From the NCBI RefSeq assembly GCF_030814225.1, contig NZ_JAUSUR010000002.1, forward strand, positions 124,001-188,000: DNA of 64,000 nucleotides. Direction: 5' to 3'. The notes beneath the pieces are model-generated. The model was not told the origin of the DNA. It saw only the letters and a program-made list of their open reading frames with translations, and made no database searches. Below, piece after piece: positions 9,663 through 18,471 of this stretch; within the stretch, counting starts at the first letter, position 1, and each line of letters begins with the position of its first letter. Source of the DNA: Breznakia pachnodae (GTDB lineage Bacteria; Bacillota_I; Bacilli_A; Erysipelotrichales; Erysipelotrichaceae). The position numbers were made by a program, and so were the translations under genes.

Positions 9663-10171
9663 AATCAGTTTTCTCCTACCTTAATTTTTCTATTATATGC
9701 ATAAAAAAATCATACAATCATTTTAGATTATATGACTTTTGTTTATTATAAAAAGACCGTTTACGGCTAAGTTACTATATTTCGTATCTTCTCTCCTATT
9801 TGCTTTTGTTTCCCTCTGCAATTTAGAAAGTGATAAACTTTGCTCCTCCATAAAGTTTGTCTCCTTGTTTATTGCCCATTATCTGTCTGTTTTTATTATA
9901 CCAAAAATTTTAATTTTATTAAATTCTTTAAAATTTAATTCAAAAGAATCAGACTCACTTAAGAATCTGATTCTTCATTTACTTATATCATATCTATTAA
10001 TAGTAAATCTTATTTGCATAATATAGCTAAGAGTTAAATACTAAGTTTTCTCTTTACTAGAATAATAAAAATGATTGTTAGCACTTCATTTTAAATACAA
10101 GCTTCATCTTCAATTATACACATTACTTTCTCGTAATAATGCAGTAATTATTTGTTTTTCTAATATGTATA
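9663..10171. other. Intergenic region, no gene seen
   Basis: About 510 bases of very AT-rich DNA between two minus-strand genes. I see no convincing coding frame with a ribosome site on either strand. It contains the terminator-like hairpin at 9944-9975 and presumably the promoter of the DUF4132 operon near 9665-9710, where a TATAAT-like box occurs without a well-spaced -35. Confidence 0.5.
9944..9975 (-). terminator. Hairpin downstream of 10172-11020 gene
   Basis: A perfect 10-bp stem (AAGAATCAGA / TCTGATTCTT) with a 12-base loop. On the minus strand it is followed by TTTG and more T-rich sequence, fitting a weak intrinsic terminator for the upstream gene. Confidence 0.55.
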
Positions 10172-11020
10172 TTAGTTATCTTTTCTCCAATTGCTATAAA
10201 CATCTTGAAAACTTACGAAGTGAGAACTATAATTATTTACTGCAAAATCATCATTCATCTCCTCGCAATCAATTATTAGATTTTTTTCTTTCTCTTTATG
10301 TAAGGTTACTAAACTCATTTCTTTTTCACAAGCAAAAATCAATTGTACATATGAATGTAAAACTATCATTTTGAATTTCATTTCTTCTTTACCTATAAAA
10401 TCTTCATCATGAAACCATATATTATTACGTAAGAAAGTAAAATGGATCTGCATATAGTACTCTGAACAACATATTAAAACTTTTATTTCATTAAAGTCAC
10501 CTACTATTGTTTCTATTATACTTAATAATATTTCACATCTTGCCTCTAAAGATTTTGAAATTTCATATTGATTTCTTATATTCTCAATATATTTTTTTGA
10601 TTCATAGGATAGTTTATCTTGATTTCTCACTCCATAATTCCGAATAATATTCTGATAATTATGTTTATCTTCTGCGATACTATCCTCCAAATTATCATTG
10701 TTATTTTGATCTAATCCAATTTCTAAAAAATCACTAAATGCTTTAAATCCTTTCTCGTCGTTTCCAAATACTCTTATAAGTAACCCTCGAGAAGAAATTA
10801 AAGAATTGTTTAATGACGCTGAGTATTTATTAAATAACCAATTTTCTATTTTTAAATTTAAGTTCAGACTAAATGAGTATTTTCTTCCAAAAAGATAACC
10901 ATCTATAAAAGTATTTAGATAGTCTATTCTTCTTTTTATTAAATACATTTCAGGTTTCGAAATGACTTCAGAAATAAAATTTAGAAATTCTATTTTTTCT
11001 TTTTCTTGTATTTTATCCAT
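10172..11020 (-). CDS. Hypothetical protein, possible immunity protein
   Basis: A 282-residue protein with no signal or membrane segment. AGGAGG lies upstream of the start (AAAAGGAGGTTTTATT). The N-terminus reads ISKPEMYLIKRRIDYLNTF, a pattern I associate only loosely with proteins near toxin loci. The C-terminus is acidic. It lies between the decayed toxin-like region at 11040-11605 and the DUF4132 operon. Function not recognised. Confidence 0.65.
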   Translation of the reverse strand: MDKIQEKEKIEFLNFISEVISKPEMYLIKRRIDYLNTFIDGYLFGRKYSFSLNLNLKIENWLFNKYSASLNNSLISSRGLLIRVFGNDEKGFKAFSDFLEIGLDQNNNDNLEDSIAEDKHNYQNIIRNYGVRNQDKLSYESKKYIENIRNQYEISKSLEARCEILLSIIETIVGDFNEIKVLICCSEYYMQIHFTFLRNNIWFHDEDFIGKEEMKFKMIVLHSYVQLIFACEKEMSLVTLHKEKEKNLIIDCEEMNDDFAVNNYSSHFVSFQDVYSNWRKDN

Positions 11021-11039
11021 AATAAAACCTCCTTTTATA

Positions 11040-11605
11040 CAAAGTATTATGCATATGCAGAATACTTTGCAGGATCAATTGTTCTTATGCTACCAAATTG
11101 TCCCCAAATCTCTCGTGACACTTGATTTTACTTTCTATACTTCACTTATGACTATATTATATAAATCTATTCTTGTTGCATCATTATATGAACCTGCTCC
11201 ACCCAAGAAAAATACTTAAACGATCTTAATACATTCCCACTTGGATCTATAATATTTATAAAATCAACTATCTCTTTTGCTATTTTGTCACACTATCTAG
11301 TAACAACTATATTAATATTGAACACTTCAATTACATTTTACTAATTATCCTTTAATATTTCATCTAGTTGTTCTTTAGGATTCCATCCAATAGGAGCTTT
11401 CCTTGCTTTCGAAAACCATTTATAGCCACTTTTGACCCATTTTGATCTCCATGCGTTAATACCAGATTCTTTTTCCGGATAATCATTAAATACAAAACCT
11501 CCTGCAGTGTGTGTAACATCCGAAGGAATATATGTTCCATAATATCCATAATCTTGAAGTATTTGGTCTCCATCTATTTCTTCCCACACTATTGGTATTC
11601 AATCA
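11040..11605 (-). pseudogene. Decayed gene fragments between immunity-type genes
   Basis: Minus-strand translation gives protein-like pieces in shifting frames: KIAKEIVDFINIIDPSGNV, then in another frame FLGGAGSYNDATRIDLYNIV, then GQFGSIRTIDPAKYSAY, separated by stops. Upstream of these, an 82-codon open stretch at 11341-11589 (GYYGTYIPSDVTHTAGGFVF..., ending PIGWNPKEQLDEIL) has only a GTG start and no ribosome site. I read the block as the remains of one or more genes, possibly detached toxin tips of an Rhs locus. No family is recognised. Confidence 0.45.
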
Positions 11606-11680
11606 TATTAATTGTGTCTTTTATTAATACAGCATTTCACATTCTAAGCAACAAAAAATTATTTCCTTTTCGTTCTCAAC

Positions 11681-12340
11681 TTAAAATGGCAACTTTAATT
11701 TTTCAATATTTTCTTTTATATTTTCTGTTAAATATTCATTACTTTTTTGAGGATCACTAAAAACTTCTTTTGGGATTTTTAGCAAACGCATATATGCATC
11801 AGTCTTAAATACCTTTTCACCTGTGAATATGCTTTCAACGTTATTCAAAGCATATTCATAATCTTTCTTTGCTTGATCATAGTTTTTATAATATAACTCT
11901 ATAAGGATTTTTATGTAGTTCTTAAAATTAACCATCCCTCCAGCTGTTGCTTCTAGTAAAATTTCCTTCTTTTCATATTGTTTCAGTATAGGAAACACAA
12001 TATTTACAAATATATCATAAAAATCATTAAAGGCTTTTTCGCAATCTTCATCTGTTTCTAACGGCCACCAAAATGATTTATCGTAGGGCGATAACTTATC
12101 AAATCTCGTATTCCTCGTATTCCCTAAGAAACTTCCTGGATAAAGTGGTTCATATAGTATAAAAATATTATAGTTTGCGGTTATTCTTCCTCCACTACTA
12201 AGACGTTGTATATGAATTTCTTGAACGATATCATTATCTGTACGCCTTACAAATCTATTTGTTCTCTGTCGATTAAACCCATACTCCCTCAACTTCTTCG
12301 TAAATTGTCTTAAATATTTATTAAATACCTTATTATCCAT
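11681..12340 (-). CDS. DUF4304-like immunity protein
   Basis: A 219-residue cytosolic protein starting 21 bases after the stop of the Rhs fragment, the usual position of a cognate immunity gene. The N-terminal part (KLREYGFNRQRTNRFVRRTDNDIVQ followed by beta-strands) resembles the DUF4304 family, which from memory is frequent among immunity-like proteins. GAAAGGAGTG lies upstream of 12340. The best inference is that it neutralises the toxin tip of the 12362-13678 protein. Family assignment is moderate. Confidence 0.7.
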   Translation of the reverse strand: MDNKVFNKYLRQFTKKLREYGFNRQRTNRFVRRTDNDIVQEIHIQRLSSGGRITANYNIFILYEPLYPGSFLGNTRNTRFDKLSPYDKSFWWPLETDEDCEKAFNDFYDIFVNIVFPILKQYEKKEILLEATAGGMVNFKNYIKILIELYYKNYDQAKKDYEYALNNVESIFTGEKVFKTDAYMRLLKIPKEVFSDPQKSNEYLTENIKENIEKLKLPF

Positions 12341-12361
12341 AATACATATTCACTCCTTTCT

Positions 12362-13678
12362 TTACGGAAATGCAGGTTTTAGACGTTCTAAAATTGGTAT
12401 TGATATAGGTATAGAAGCTGGATTAACAATCGCTGCCGCTACTGCACCTACAAGAGCAAGTGCAAAGACTCCTTCTGGAGTAAAAATTGCATTAACTGCT
12501 CCTTCCACATATGGCTTTGCTGATTTTCCAAAATTATAAAATGGATTTTCATTCTTGTAAGCTTCAACTTGCTTATTTATGATTATACAATATGCTTCCC
12601 ACTCTTTTTGAGTATACCTATTCTTTAAAAAATCAGGAACTGGATTTGGGTTAGGTGATTTAACCTTATCTTTATCTTTTACCATTTCAAACACTAATGT
12701 TGGTATTTCTTTTCCTATAAATTTTCGCTCTGGTTGTTCATAACTAACTAATCTAGTAGTATAACCTGCAGTTTGAGTCTGTACATCTATATAGTAATCT
12801 GCATATGAGAAAGACATTGGTGCTATGTATATTGGTCCGCCTCGTCTTATGGGCCTTTTTAGAGCATCAGGAGCCGCAAGAATATAACGATTCAATTGAT
12901 TCTGACCTTCAATTTCTTGACCTTGCGGTTTAATTTCCCATACCTCTCCTGTAGATTCATTAAATAAATCCATTTTTTGAGCATATGGCCATATCGCTGT
13001 AGGTTTCATATAGCGCTCAGGAGTCAACCATGGATGCTGTATTACATATCTTGCTTGGACTATAATATGCCCAAAACCTTGAGCTAAAGCATTGTTCCCA
13101 TCCTTATCTACATATTTATATGGATTACTTAATGTATAGTTATATCTATTCTGTGTAGCTACATTCTCTGCTTCTCCAGCATAGTTGTTATCTATCTGAA
13201 TAAAGTTTCCTGTACTTGGATTATAGTATCTTGCTCTTAAGTATATCAATCCATTTGATTGTACATACTCTCCATTATAAGCATGACCTTCTTCTTTTGT
13301 GTTACTAACTCCATAATAACTATAGCTGTGAGTGGTAATTTCTTCATCTTCATCCACTTCTGCTATTACAGATCCATTTAATCCTACTACTTCTTTATCA
13401 TTTCCTGATAATACAATCTCTTCATTTGCATATACATTACTTTCACCATTCTCTTGTAACACTACTGCATACTCTTGATTTCTATCTAATGTATAGTATG
13501 TTATCTCTGGATCTTTTCTATATGAGCCTTCTTTATGTGCTGTTACTTCTACATCGCATGTATTATCATTCGCTTCTCTTTTTGCTACTTGTTCTCTCAA
13601 CATTTCAAATGTTTCATTGTGATCTTTCTTCACATCTTTAAACTCCATGTTGACAGTGTAATTATACCATGTAAGCAT
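12362..13678 (-). CDS. N-terminally truncated Rhs protein with PD-(D/E)xK-like toxin domain
   Basis: Residues ~133-194 form the Rhs-associated core end, with GLIYLRARYYNPSTGNFIQI and the NPYKYVDKDGN junction. After this comes a variable tip containing D237, then E248 and K250 (MDLFN...VWEIKP), fitting a restriction-endonuclease-like nuclease toxin. A hydrophobic segment (~405-430) lies near the C-terminus. A normal Rhs protein is well over 1000 residues with a signal and many YD repeats; these are missing. The frame is open only to about 13792 upstream and has no ribosome site, so this is an orphan tip or remnant whose expression is uncertain. The start at 13678 is arbitrary. The DUF4304-like gene follows directly. 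Confidence 0.75.
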   Translation of the reverse strand: MLTWYNYTVNMEFKDVKKDHNETFEMLREQVAKREANDNTCDVEVTAHKEGSYRKDPEITYYTLDRNQEYAVVLQENGESNVYANEEIVLSGNDKEVVGLNGSVIAEVDEDEEITTHSYSYYGVSNTKEEGHAYNGEYVQSNGLIYLRARYYNPSTGNFIQIDNNYAGEAENVATQNRYNYTLSNPYKYVDKDGNNALAQGFGHIIVQARYVIQHPWLTPERYMKPTAIWPYAQKMDLFNESTGEVWEIKPQGQEIEGQNQLNRYILAAPDALKRPIRRGGPIYIAPMSFSYADYYIDVQTQTAGYTTRLVSYEQPERKFIGKEIPTLVFEMVKDKDKVKSPNPNPVPDFLKNRYTQKEWEAYCIIINKQVEAYKNENPFYNFGKSAKPYVEGAVNAIFTPEGVFALALVGAVAAAIVNPASIPISIPILERLKPAFP

Positions 13679-13988
13679 TGGGTAATCACGAACATCTATT
13701 TTTACTTCAGTGATTCTTTCTATTTCTGAATTATAGAAAAATATGTTTATCTTTATAAAAAAATCAGGCTTATTTCGACCTGATTTTTCAGATTATATAA
13801 AATAAATTTATAAAATCTATATATAACCTTTTCCTATTTTCTTTCTACTGCTTTACACCCTGATTTTAAAATTATGTCTCCCATAAAGCTCTTCCTCTAA
13901 GGAAATTAGTTACCTTTCTTTTCAAGAAAATCTATTTCCTTCTCAGTATAACCCTCTTTCCTATCATGTAATAGTTACACGCTTCCTT
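13679..13988. other. Intergenic region between agrD and the Rhs fragment
   Basis: About 310 bases. It holds the hairpin at 13757-13790 and otherwise short, stop-rich frames. One 14-residue piece (GYTEKEIDFLEKKG, minus strand near 13910-13950) looks protein-like but has no start, so it may be a remnant. Nothing else is supported. Confidence 0.4.
13757..13790 (-). terminator. Terminator downstream of agrD
   Basis: An 8-bp stem (AAATCAGG / CCTGATTT) with a 10-base loop, followed on the minus strand by seven T residues. It also has Ts on the plus strand, so it may act in both directions. It lies inside the open frame upstream of the Rhs fragment, which argues that the fragment is not transcribed from agr. 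Confidence 0.75.
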
Positions 13989-14123
13989 TTACTTGTTCTT
14001 GAATTTGTTCAAAGCTTCTGGTTGTTTAGGTTGACTCATTCTAGCAATTGATGCACAAGATAGTGTACCAACTGATTTTTTCAAACAAACATTTGACATT
14101 TTCTTTAGTAAAAGTTTTTTCAT
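13989..14123 (-). CDS. agrD: AgrD-like cyclic autoinducer prepeptide
   Basis: A 44-residue peptide. The N-terminal amphipathic part is rich in Lys/Leu, residue 23 is a Cys in LSCASIARMS, and the C-terminal tail is QPKQPEALNKF, the conserved motif of AgrD-type precursors. Start 14123 has GGAGGT 8 bases upstream; the longer in-frame ORF to 14243 would run back through the operator and is rejected. AgrB should cut the tail and cyclise the peptide on a Cys, probably Cys23 (Cys13 is the alternative). The exact mature peptide cannot be fixed because the Cys-to-QP distance is longer than in the C. perfringens type. It lies downstream of agrC with its own promoter. Confidence 0.85.
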   Translation of the reverse strand: MKKLLLKKMSNVCLKKSVGTLSCASIARMSQPKQPEALNKFKNK

Positions 14124-14151
14124 TTGAAGACCTCCATTTCTGTATAGAATT

Positions 14152-14219
14152 AATATATACCAAAAAGGAGGTTTTGTATCACTTTTGTGACAATCGGTCA
14201 CTGAGAAGTGATAATCGGT
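14152..14219 (-). promoter_or_regulatory. LytTR-type operator and promoter of agrD
   Basis: Two direct repeats read ACCGATTATCAC (14208-14219) and ACCGATTGTCAC (14187-14198) on the minus strand, exactly 21 bp apart, the spacing typical for AgrA/LytTR dimers. A TATATT -10 lies at 14152-14157 with a poor -35, as expected for an activator-dependent promoter. The repeats fall about 40-75 bases upstream of the predicted start. The response regulator at 15496-16209 is the likely activator. Confidence 0.8.
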
Positions 14220-14221
14220 AA

Positions 14222-15496
14222 TTATTTGATTAAAATTGAGCAATAAAACCGATTATTGTCTTCATAAAAATCAACTGTACCATCATATCGTTTTACAATT
14301 TCTTTGATACTTTTGACTCCATATCCATGACCTTTGCTTTCTTTAGTAGTTTCTAAATTTTCATTATTTTCTAAAACACTATTTTTTATTCTATTACTCA
14401 CTGTGATATGTAGATATTCATTCTTGTCTTCAATTCTAACTTCTATGGTTTTTCCTACGCAGTTTTCTATTGCATTATCAATTGCATTTCCTAGCAGAAT
14501 TACTAAATCAACATCATTAATAAGTAATTCATGGCAGAAATTCAAAACAAACCTCATTGAAAGTCCACGTTCCGATGCAACACCATTTTTTGTATTTAAA
14601 ACATAATTGATTATCTCATTCGAAGTTAATATAACCTTGTTATTTAGCTCACTATTCTTGGAATGTGCTTGAACTGCATCAATTGCTTCACTATATCTCT
14701 TTTCTCTAAGTAAAAAATCGATATGTGATAAAAAATGTTTTAAATCATGCTGAATTCTTCCTGTTTCGCGATTTACTTCTATTGCCATTTCATTTAAACC
14801 TTTTTGATAATCTAATGCTTGCAATTTCAGCTCATTCTCTAAGTTCTTTTCATTGGTTACTTGCATTTTAAAGAATACGATAAACACAGCAATAACTAGC
14901 AGTAATAATCCTACTAGCGCAATTGTTACATCCATCAAGTTTACATAATTCAAGTAAAGGATATCTTCTAAACTAATATAAATAAGTAATGCAACTATAG
15001 AGAATGCCGCAAAACCAATAAGCACACTAAATTGTAATGATGATTTAAGTTTTCTCCTTTCCTTGGCAATGATTAAACTCACAATTAAGAATACAAACTT
15101 ATTTATCAATGTACTAATTTCATAATAGTTTTGTAAAACTTTTGATGTATCTACAGTGCCATACATAATTAACGAAGTAATGATAACAACTAAAATCCCA
15201 ACTAGTGCGAGAAGTTGAACTGTAAAAATACTTATATATCCTTTTTCTATAACACTTCCTTCTGCAAATACTAATAACCAAGGAAAATATGCCCACAAAG
15301 GAATTAATAACATAAAGTATTTTTCATATCCTAAATAAACATTCATTACTGTAACTCCAACAACTAAATATAATACCCAAATTATAAAATATACTGCATT
15401 AAATGATGTTTTCATCCTGAAATATCTAGTTAAAAAGAAGACAGCAGTTATTGCCTCTACAAAATTAATAAATAAATCAAATAATGATATTGGCAT
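14222..15496 (-). CDS. agrC: AgrC-type sensor histidine kinase
   Basis: 424 residues. About six membrane segments occupy residues 1-215, then a dimerisation/phosphoacceptor region with the HPK10-type motif RIQHDLKHFLSH, then a degenerate GHKL ATPase with GNAIDNAIENC and a glycine box (GHGYGVKSIKEIV). It should sense the AgrD-derived peptide outside the cell and phosphorylate the neighbouring response regulator. Its start touches the regulator's stop. It is the third gene of the agrB-regulator-agrC unit, and the agrD operator begins 3 bases after its stop. Confidence 0.9.
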   Translation of the reverse strand: MPISLFDLFINFVEAITAVFFLTRYFRMKTSFNAVYFIIWVLYLVVGVTVMNVYLGYEKYFMLLIPLWAYFPWLLVFAEGSVIEKGYISIFTVQLLALVGILVVIITSLIMYGTVDTSKVLQNYYEISTLINKFVFLIVSLIIAKERRKLKSSLQFSVLIGFAAFSIVALLIYISLEDILYLNYVNLMDVTIALVGLLLLVIAVFIVFFKMQVTNEKNLENELKLQALDYQKGLNEMAIEVNRETGRIQHDLKHFLSHIDFLLREKRYSEAIDAVQAHSKNSELNNKVILTSNEIINYVLNTKNGVASERGLSMRFVLNFCHELLINDVDLVILLGNAIDNAIENCVGKTIEVRIEDKNEYLHITVSNRIKNSVLENNENLETTKESKGHGYGVKSIKEIVKRYDGTVDFYEDNNRFYCSILIK

Positions 15497-16209
15497 TAAA
15501 CGTCACGCTCCATCAAATATTTTTCATAATCTTCTTTGAAATCATGGAAATATCTTCTACTAGTTCTTAGATTAAAGTTATTTTTCAAGTAAATATCATA
15601 ACCATTAAGTCGTGTTACACATGCTAAATTCACACATGTACCTGAATTAATCATACTAAAATGATGCTTTTTTAAATCTATTTCTTCATTTAATGCTTTC
15701 ATAGTTTTCACTTCGTAAAAATCCCCATAATTTAGAGTAGCGGTCAATAGTTTATTATCAATTTTTTCAAAATACAAAATGTCACTGTACCTAAGGGCTG
15801 CTTTATTTCCTCTTGTTTCAACAATATAACGTTCCTCACGTTTTGAAAATTTCTCATATGCACGATGTAACGCATCATTCATATCTGCATCAAAATGATC
15901 TTTCCTTACAAAATAGAATGCCGAAAATTTAAAAGAATCATACACAAATTCATTATGACTAGAAACAAATAGAAAAATTGCATCTGAATATTTCTTTTGA
16001 ATTTTTACAGCTAATTCAAAGCCACTGATTTCTGGCATATCAATATCAAGGAAATATAAATCAAATTCTTTTTTCATAATTCTAGGATCAGAAGGATTAG
16101 AATAGGAATGCACATCACAATCTTTGAATACTCTTTGAGATTCAATAAATCTTCTCATCGTTTCTAAATACAGTTGATCATCATCAACAATACATATCGT
16201 TTGACTCAA
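15496..16209 (-). CDS. agrA: AgrA-type response regulator (receiver + LytTR)
   Basis: 237 residues. An N-terminal receiver has the acidic pair VDDD and the phosphoacceptor Asp in YFLDIDMPEISG. A C-terminal LytTR DNA-binding domain begins near residue 130 (RYIVETRGNKAALRYSDIL). LytTR regulators bind ~9-bp direct repeats in adjacent major grooves, and such repeats precede agrD. It overlaps agrB by 4 bases and abuts agrC, so the three are one transcription unit. Confidence 0.88.
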   Translation of the reverse strand: MSQTICIVDDDQLYLETMRRFIESQRVFKDCDVHSYSNPSDPRIMKKEFDLYFLDIDMPEISGFELAVKIQKKYSDAIFLFVSSHNEFVYDSFKFSAFYFVRKDHFDADMNDALHRAYEKFSKREERYIVETRGNKAALRYSDILYFEKIDNKLLTATLNYGDFYEVKTMKALNEEIDLKKHHFSMINSGTCVNLACVTRLNGYDIYLKNNFNLRTSRRYFHDFKEDYEKYLMERDV

Positions 16210-16784
16210 TCTAAATCACCCCTTTCATTAAATAGTAAACCTAACATCATTAGTATTGCATTCATAAAAATTGGAATTACTAGAGTTAATGCATAATAAA
16301 CTTCGTTATATACTATTAATCCTATAAATATTAACGAAAACATACAAATTAATAAAATACTCCTTTTTTTATATTGCTTCATCTCTATTTTTGATAATGG
16401 ATTATGTTCATGCGTAACTGGTGCTTTCACACAAATAAATAGACTCGATATTATAAATGTAATAATTATTATTAAAAGTGGAACCTCCATATTAATCACA
16501 AATAAATAATATATACCATAAGCAAATAAATAACTTACATTGCATCCCCAATACGTTTTTGCATGATATCCACCAGTATATTTACGAAGCGACTCAAAGA
16601 ATACTATAAACATTGCGGTTTCAATCCAAAAGCCACTGAATATACAAAATATAATTTGAATAGTGAATCCCACCATATAAGATAGAATTAACTCCAAACC
16701 ATGTTGGTATATCTCTCTTTCGTGTTCTAACACATCATTTTTTTCAAAAATACTAATTATTTTTGCTGCTATTGCCTGTATCAT
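16206..16784 (-). CDS. agrB: AgrB-type prepeptide-processing membrane protease
   Basis: 192 residues with several membrane helices. The catalytic pair is visible in KYTGGYHAKTYWGCN, where His and Cys are 7 residues apart as in staphylococcal AgrB. It should cleave and cyclise AgrD at the membrane. It is the first gene of the unit; a TATAAT box at about 16850 lies upstream. No ACCGATT repeat is seen before it, so peptide feedback seems to act on agrD rather than on agrB. Confidence 0.9.
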   Translation of the reverse strand: MIQAIAAKIISIFEKNDVLEHEREIYQHGLELILSYMVGFTIQIIFCIFSGFWIETAMFIVFFESLRKYTGGYHAKTYWGCNVSYLFAYGIYYLFVINMEVPLLIIIITFIISSLFICVKAPVTHEHNPLSKIEMKQYKKRSILLICMFSLIFIGLIVYNEVYYALTLVIPIFMNAILMMLGLLFNERGDLD

Positions 16785-16923
16785 TTTATCCCTCTATTTC
16801 TTATTTAAACAGGAAATTAGTTTTCCCCATTGTTACCTACTCCATTATTATAGCACAAACACAGGCGAATAAAGATGCCTTCATAAAACTTATACAATGT
16901 AAACATGCTCATCATAGTATAGG

Positions 16924-16951
16924 AAAAAAGTACGTCATTACGACGCACTTT
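16924..16951 (-). terminator. Terminator of the surface-protein gene
   Basis: Stem AAAGTGCGTC / GACGTACTTT with a 5-base loop followed by Ts on the minus strand. It begins at the stop codon of the 16950-18350 gene and separates it from agrB. Confidence 0.8.
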
Positions 16952-18350
16952 AGTATTTTTTTTCTATTAATTTGTTGATTGTTAAAACTGACAATAACGC
17001 AAGTGACATAAATAAAACAACATTTGTAGTATCACCTGTAGCAGGTGCTATAGCATTAGAACTTGTTGTATTACTACCACTGTTAGCAGTATTAATTCCA
17101 TTTTGGGTTTGGTTTGATTCTTGGTTTTGATTATAGTTTTGTCCTTGGTTACCATCAACTGGTGGAATTACAATTGTATCTTCCTCTGAAGTAATTTTAA
17201 ATTTCATTGCGAATTCTTCACCATTCATAGTCCATGACAGAATATACGAACCATCCGAGCTCTTAACTGCACTACCATATACTTCTTTTCCCTCAGAATT
17301 TAAAACATCATATGTTGCTTTATGTGTTCCATCTAAATTGGCAGTTATTACTTTTGCTCCATAGTCAGGAAAAGTACCTGCTCTTGCAACATATACATAT
17401 CCATTTGTATTCACAAATGTATCATGTATACTAAATCCTTCGTACTCACTTTCCCATTCAACATCACCATTAGAATCACACTTTACAACAACACTATAGT
17501 CTGTACGAACTCCTTCAGCGTTTATTTTAATTTCAACAGCCGAATATATGAATCCTCCATCTGAAGTTGCAGAAATTGACGTAAAGTTAGCAAAATTTCT
17601 CGTTGCTGATGGATATAATTTTGATGAAAGTACATTTCCACTCTTATCTACTTCAACAACAAAAACCACTCTACCTGGAGCTGCTGAAGCTCCATCAAGA
17701 CTTCCAGCAATTAATACTGTTCCCCTTGTTGTAATTGTTGAGTCAGAGAAATTATTTGCTGATCCATCTTCAATATTATGATAATTCTCAGAAACTAGAT
17801 TTCCATTTTTATCTACTTTAACTATATTTACTTTGCTTGATCCTTCTCCAGTAGCTAAATAGGTACCATCGTCTAATTCTACTACTTTATGAAAAATATC
17901 AAAAGATGTGTATGAAGTTTTATACTGCCACTCTTCATTACCATTTGCATCTATCTTTACCAGAAAACCATCTCCATGAGTAGTATCTCTAGTAACAAGA
18001 GTATATCCAGCTGCTAAATATCCTCCATCACTCGTTGGAATGATATCCCAAAGTTCATCGTTGCCTTCTGTTCCATATAATTTTTGCCATTCAATTTTTC
18101 CTGACGAATTATATTTTGTTACAAAACCATCTGTAAACCCTCTGACAGATTGATTAGGTAAATTTGCAGAAGTTTGTCCTGCAACAACATATCCACCATC
18201 AGGAGTAGCTGCTACAGCTCTACCATATTCACTTCCATCTGTCGTACGCTCGTTATACCATACTTCTTCTAGTCCTTCTTCTGCATGCAATGTCCCTGTA
18301 AATGTAACTAAGATTGCAGCAAAAAGACCAATTTTAAATAATCTTTTCAT
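16950..18350 (-). CDS. Secreted, wall-anchored beta-propeller-like surface protein
   Basis: 466 residues from the ATG at 18350, where GGAGGG is well placed; the longer frame to 18380 includes that ribosome site and is rejected. A signal peptide (MKRLFKIGLFAAILVTF, cleavage near HAEE) precedes repeated DGGYVVAG / DGGYLAAGYT units, each with a strand such as VKIDANGNEEWQ, typical of propeller-like repeats. A Asn/Gln-rich linker leads to the sorting signal APATGDTTNVV, a hydrophobic helix and a basic tail. The signal is a variant of LPxTG (PxTG type). Ligand unknown. It lies just upstream of agrB but is terminated separately. Confidence 0.85.
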   Translation of the reverse strand: MKRLFKIGLFAAILVTFTGTLHAEEGLEEVWYNERTTDGSEYGRAVAATPDGGYVVAGQTSANLPNQSVRGFTDGFVTKYNSSGKIEWQKLYGTEGNDELWDIIPTSDGGYLAAGYTLVTRDTTHGDGFLVKIDANGNEEWQYKTSYTSFDIFHKVVELDDGTYLATGEGSSKVNIVKVDKNGNLVSENYHNIEDGSANNFSDSTITTRGTVLIAGSLDGASAAPGRVVFVVEVDKSGNVLSSKLYPSATRNFANFTSISATSDGGFIYSAVEIKINAEGVRTDYSVVVKCDSNGDVEWESEYEGFSIHDTFVNTNGYVYVARAGTFPDYGAKVITANLDGTHKATYDVLNSEGKEVYGSAVKSSDGSYILSWTMNGEEFAMKFKITSEEDTIVIPPVDGNQGQNYNQNQESNQTQNGINTANSGSNTTSSNAIAPATGDTTNVVLFMSLALLSVLTINKLIEKKY

Positions 18351-18440
18351 TCTTTCCCTCCTAAGATTATGAAAGCGCATTCACTTCCTTTTTGATTATA
18401 CCATATTCTTTTTTTGATTAATATATACAGTTTAGGATAC

Positions 18441-18469
18441 AAAAAAGTTACAGTATAAACTGCAACTTT
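18441..18469 (-). terminator. Terminator after the 18472-18804 gene
   Basis: Stem AAAGTTGCAGT / ACTGTAACTTT, 4-base loop, then six Ts on the minus strand. Confidence 0.85.
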
Positions 18470-18471
18470 CG

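Noticed and set aside
10962..11219. Plus-strand ORF of 85 codons
   Set aside because: No ribosome site, composition of a non-coding frame, and the minus strand shows protein-like remains in the same place.
11341..11589. An intact 82-residue gene
   Set aside because: Only a GTG start, no ribosome site, and next to fragments in other frames; treated as part of a decayed gene.
13989..14243. The longer 84-codon version of the agrD frame
   Set aside because: It would run through the operator and promoter, and its start has no ribosome site. The 44-codon version has GGAGGT and the AgrD layout.
14248..14256. ACCGATTAT on the plus strand as a third AgrA repeat
   Set aside because: It lies inside the agrC coding end, in the opposite orientation and out of phase with the two direct repeats; chance is likely.
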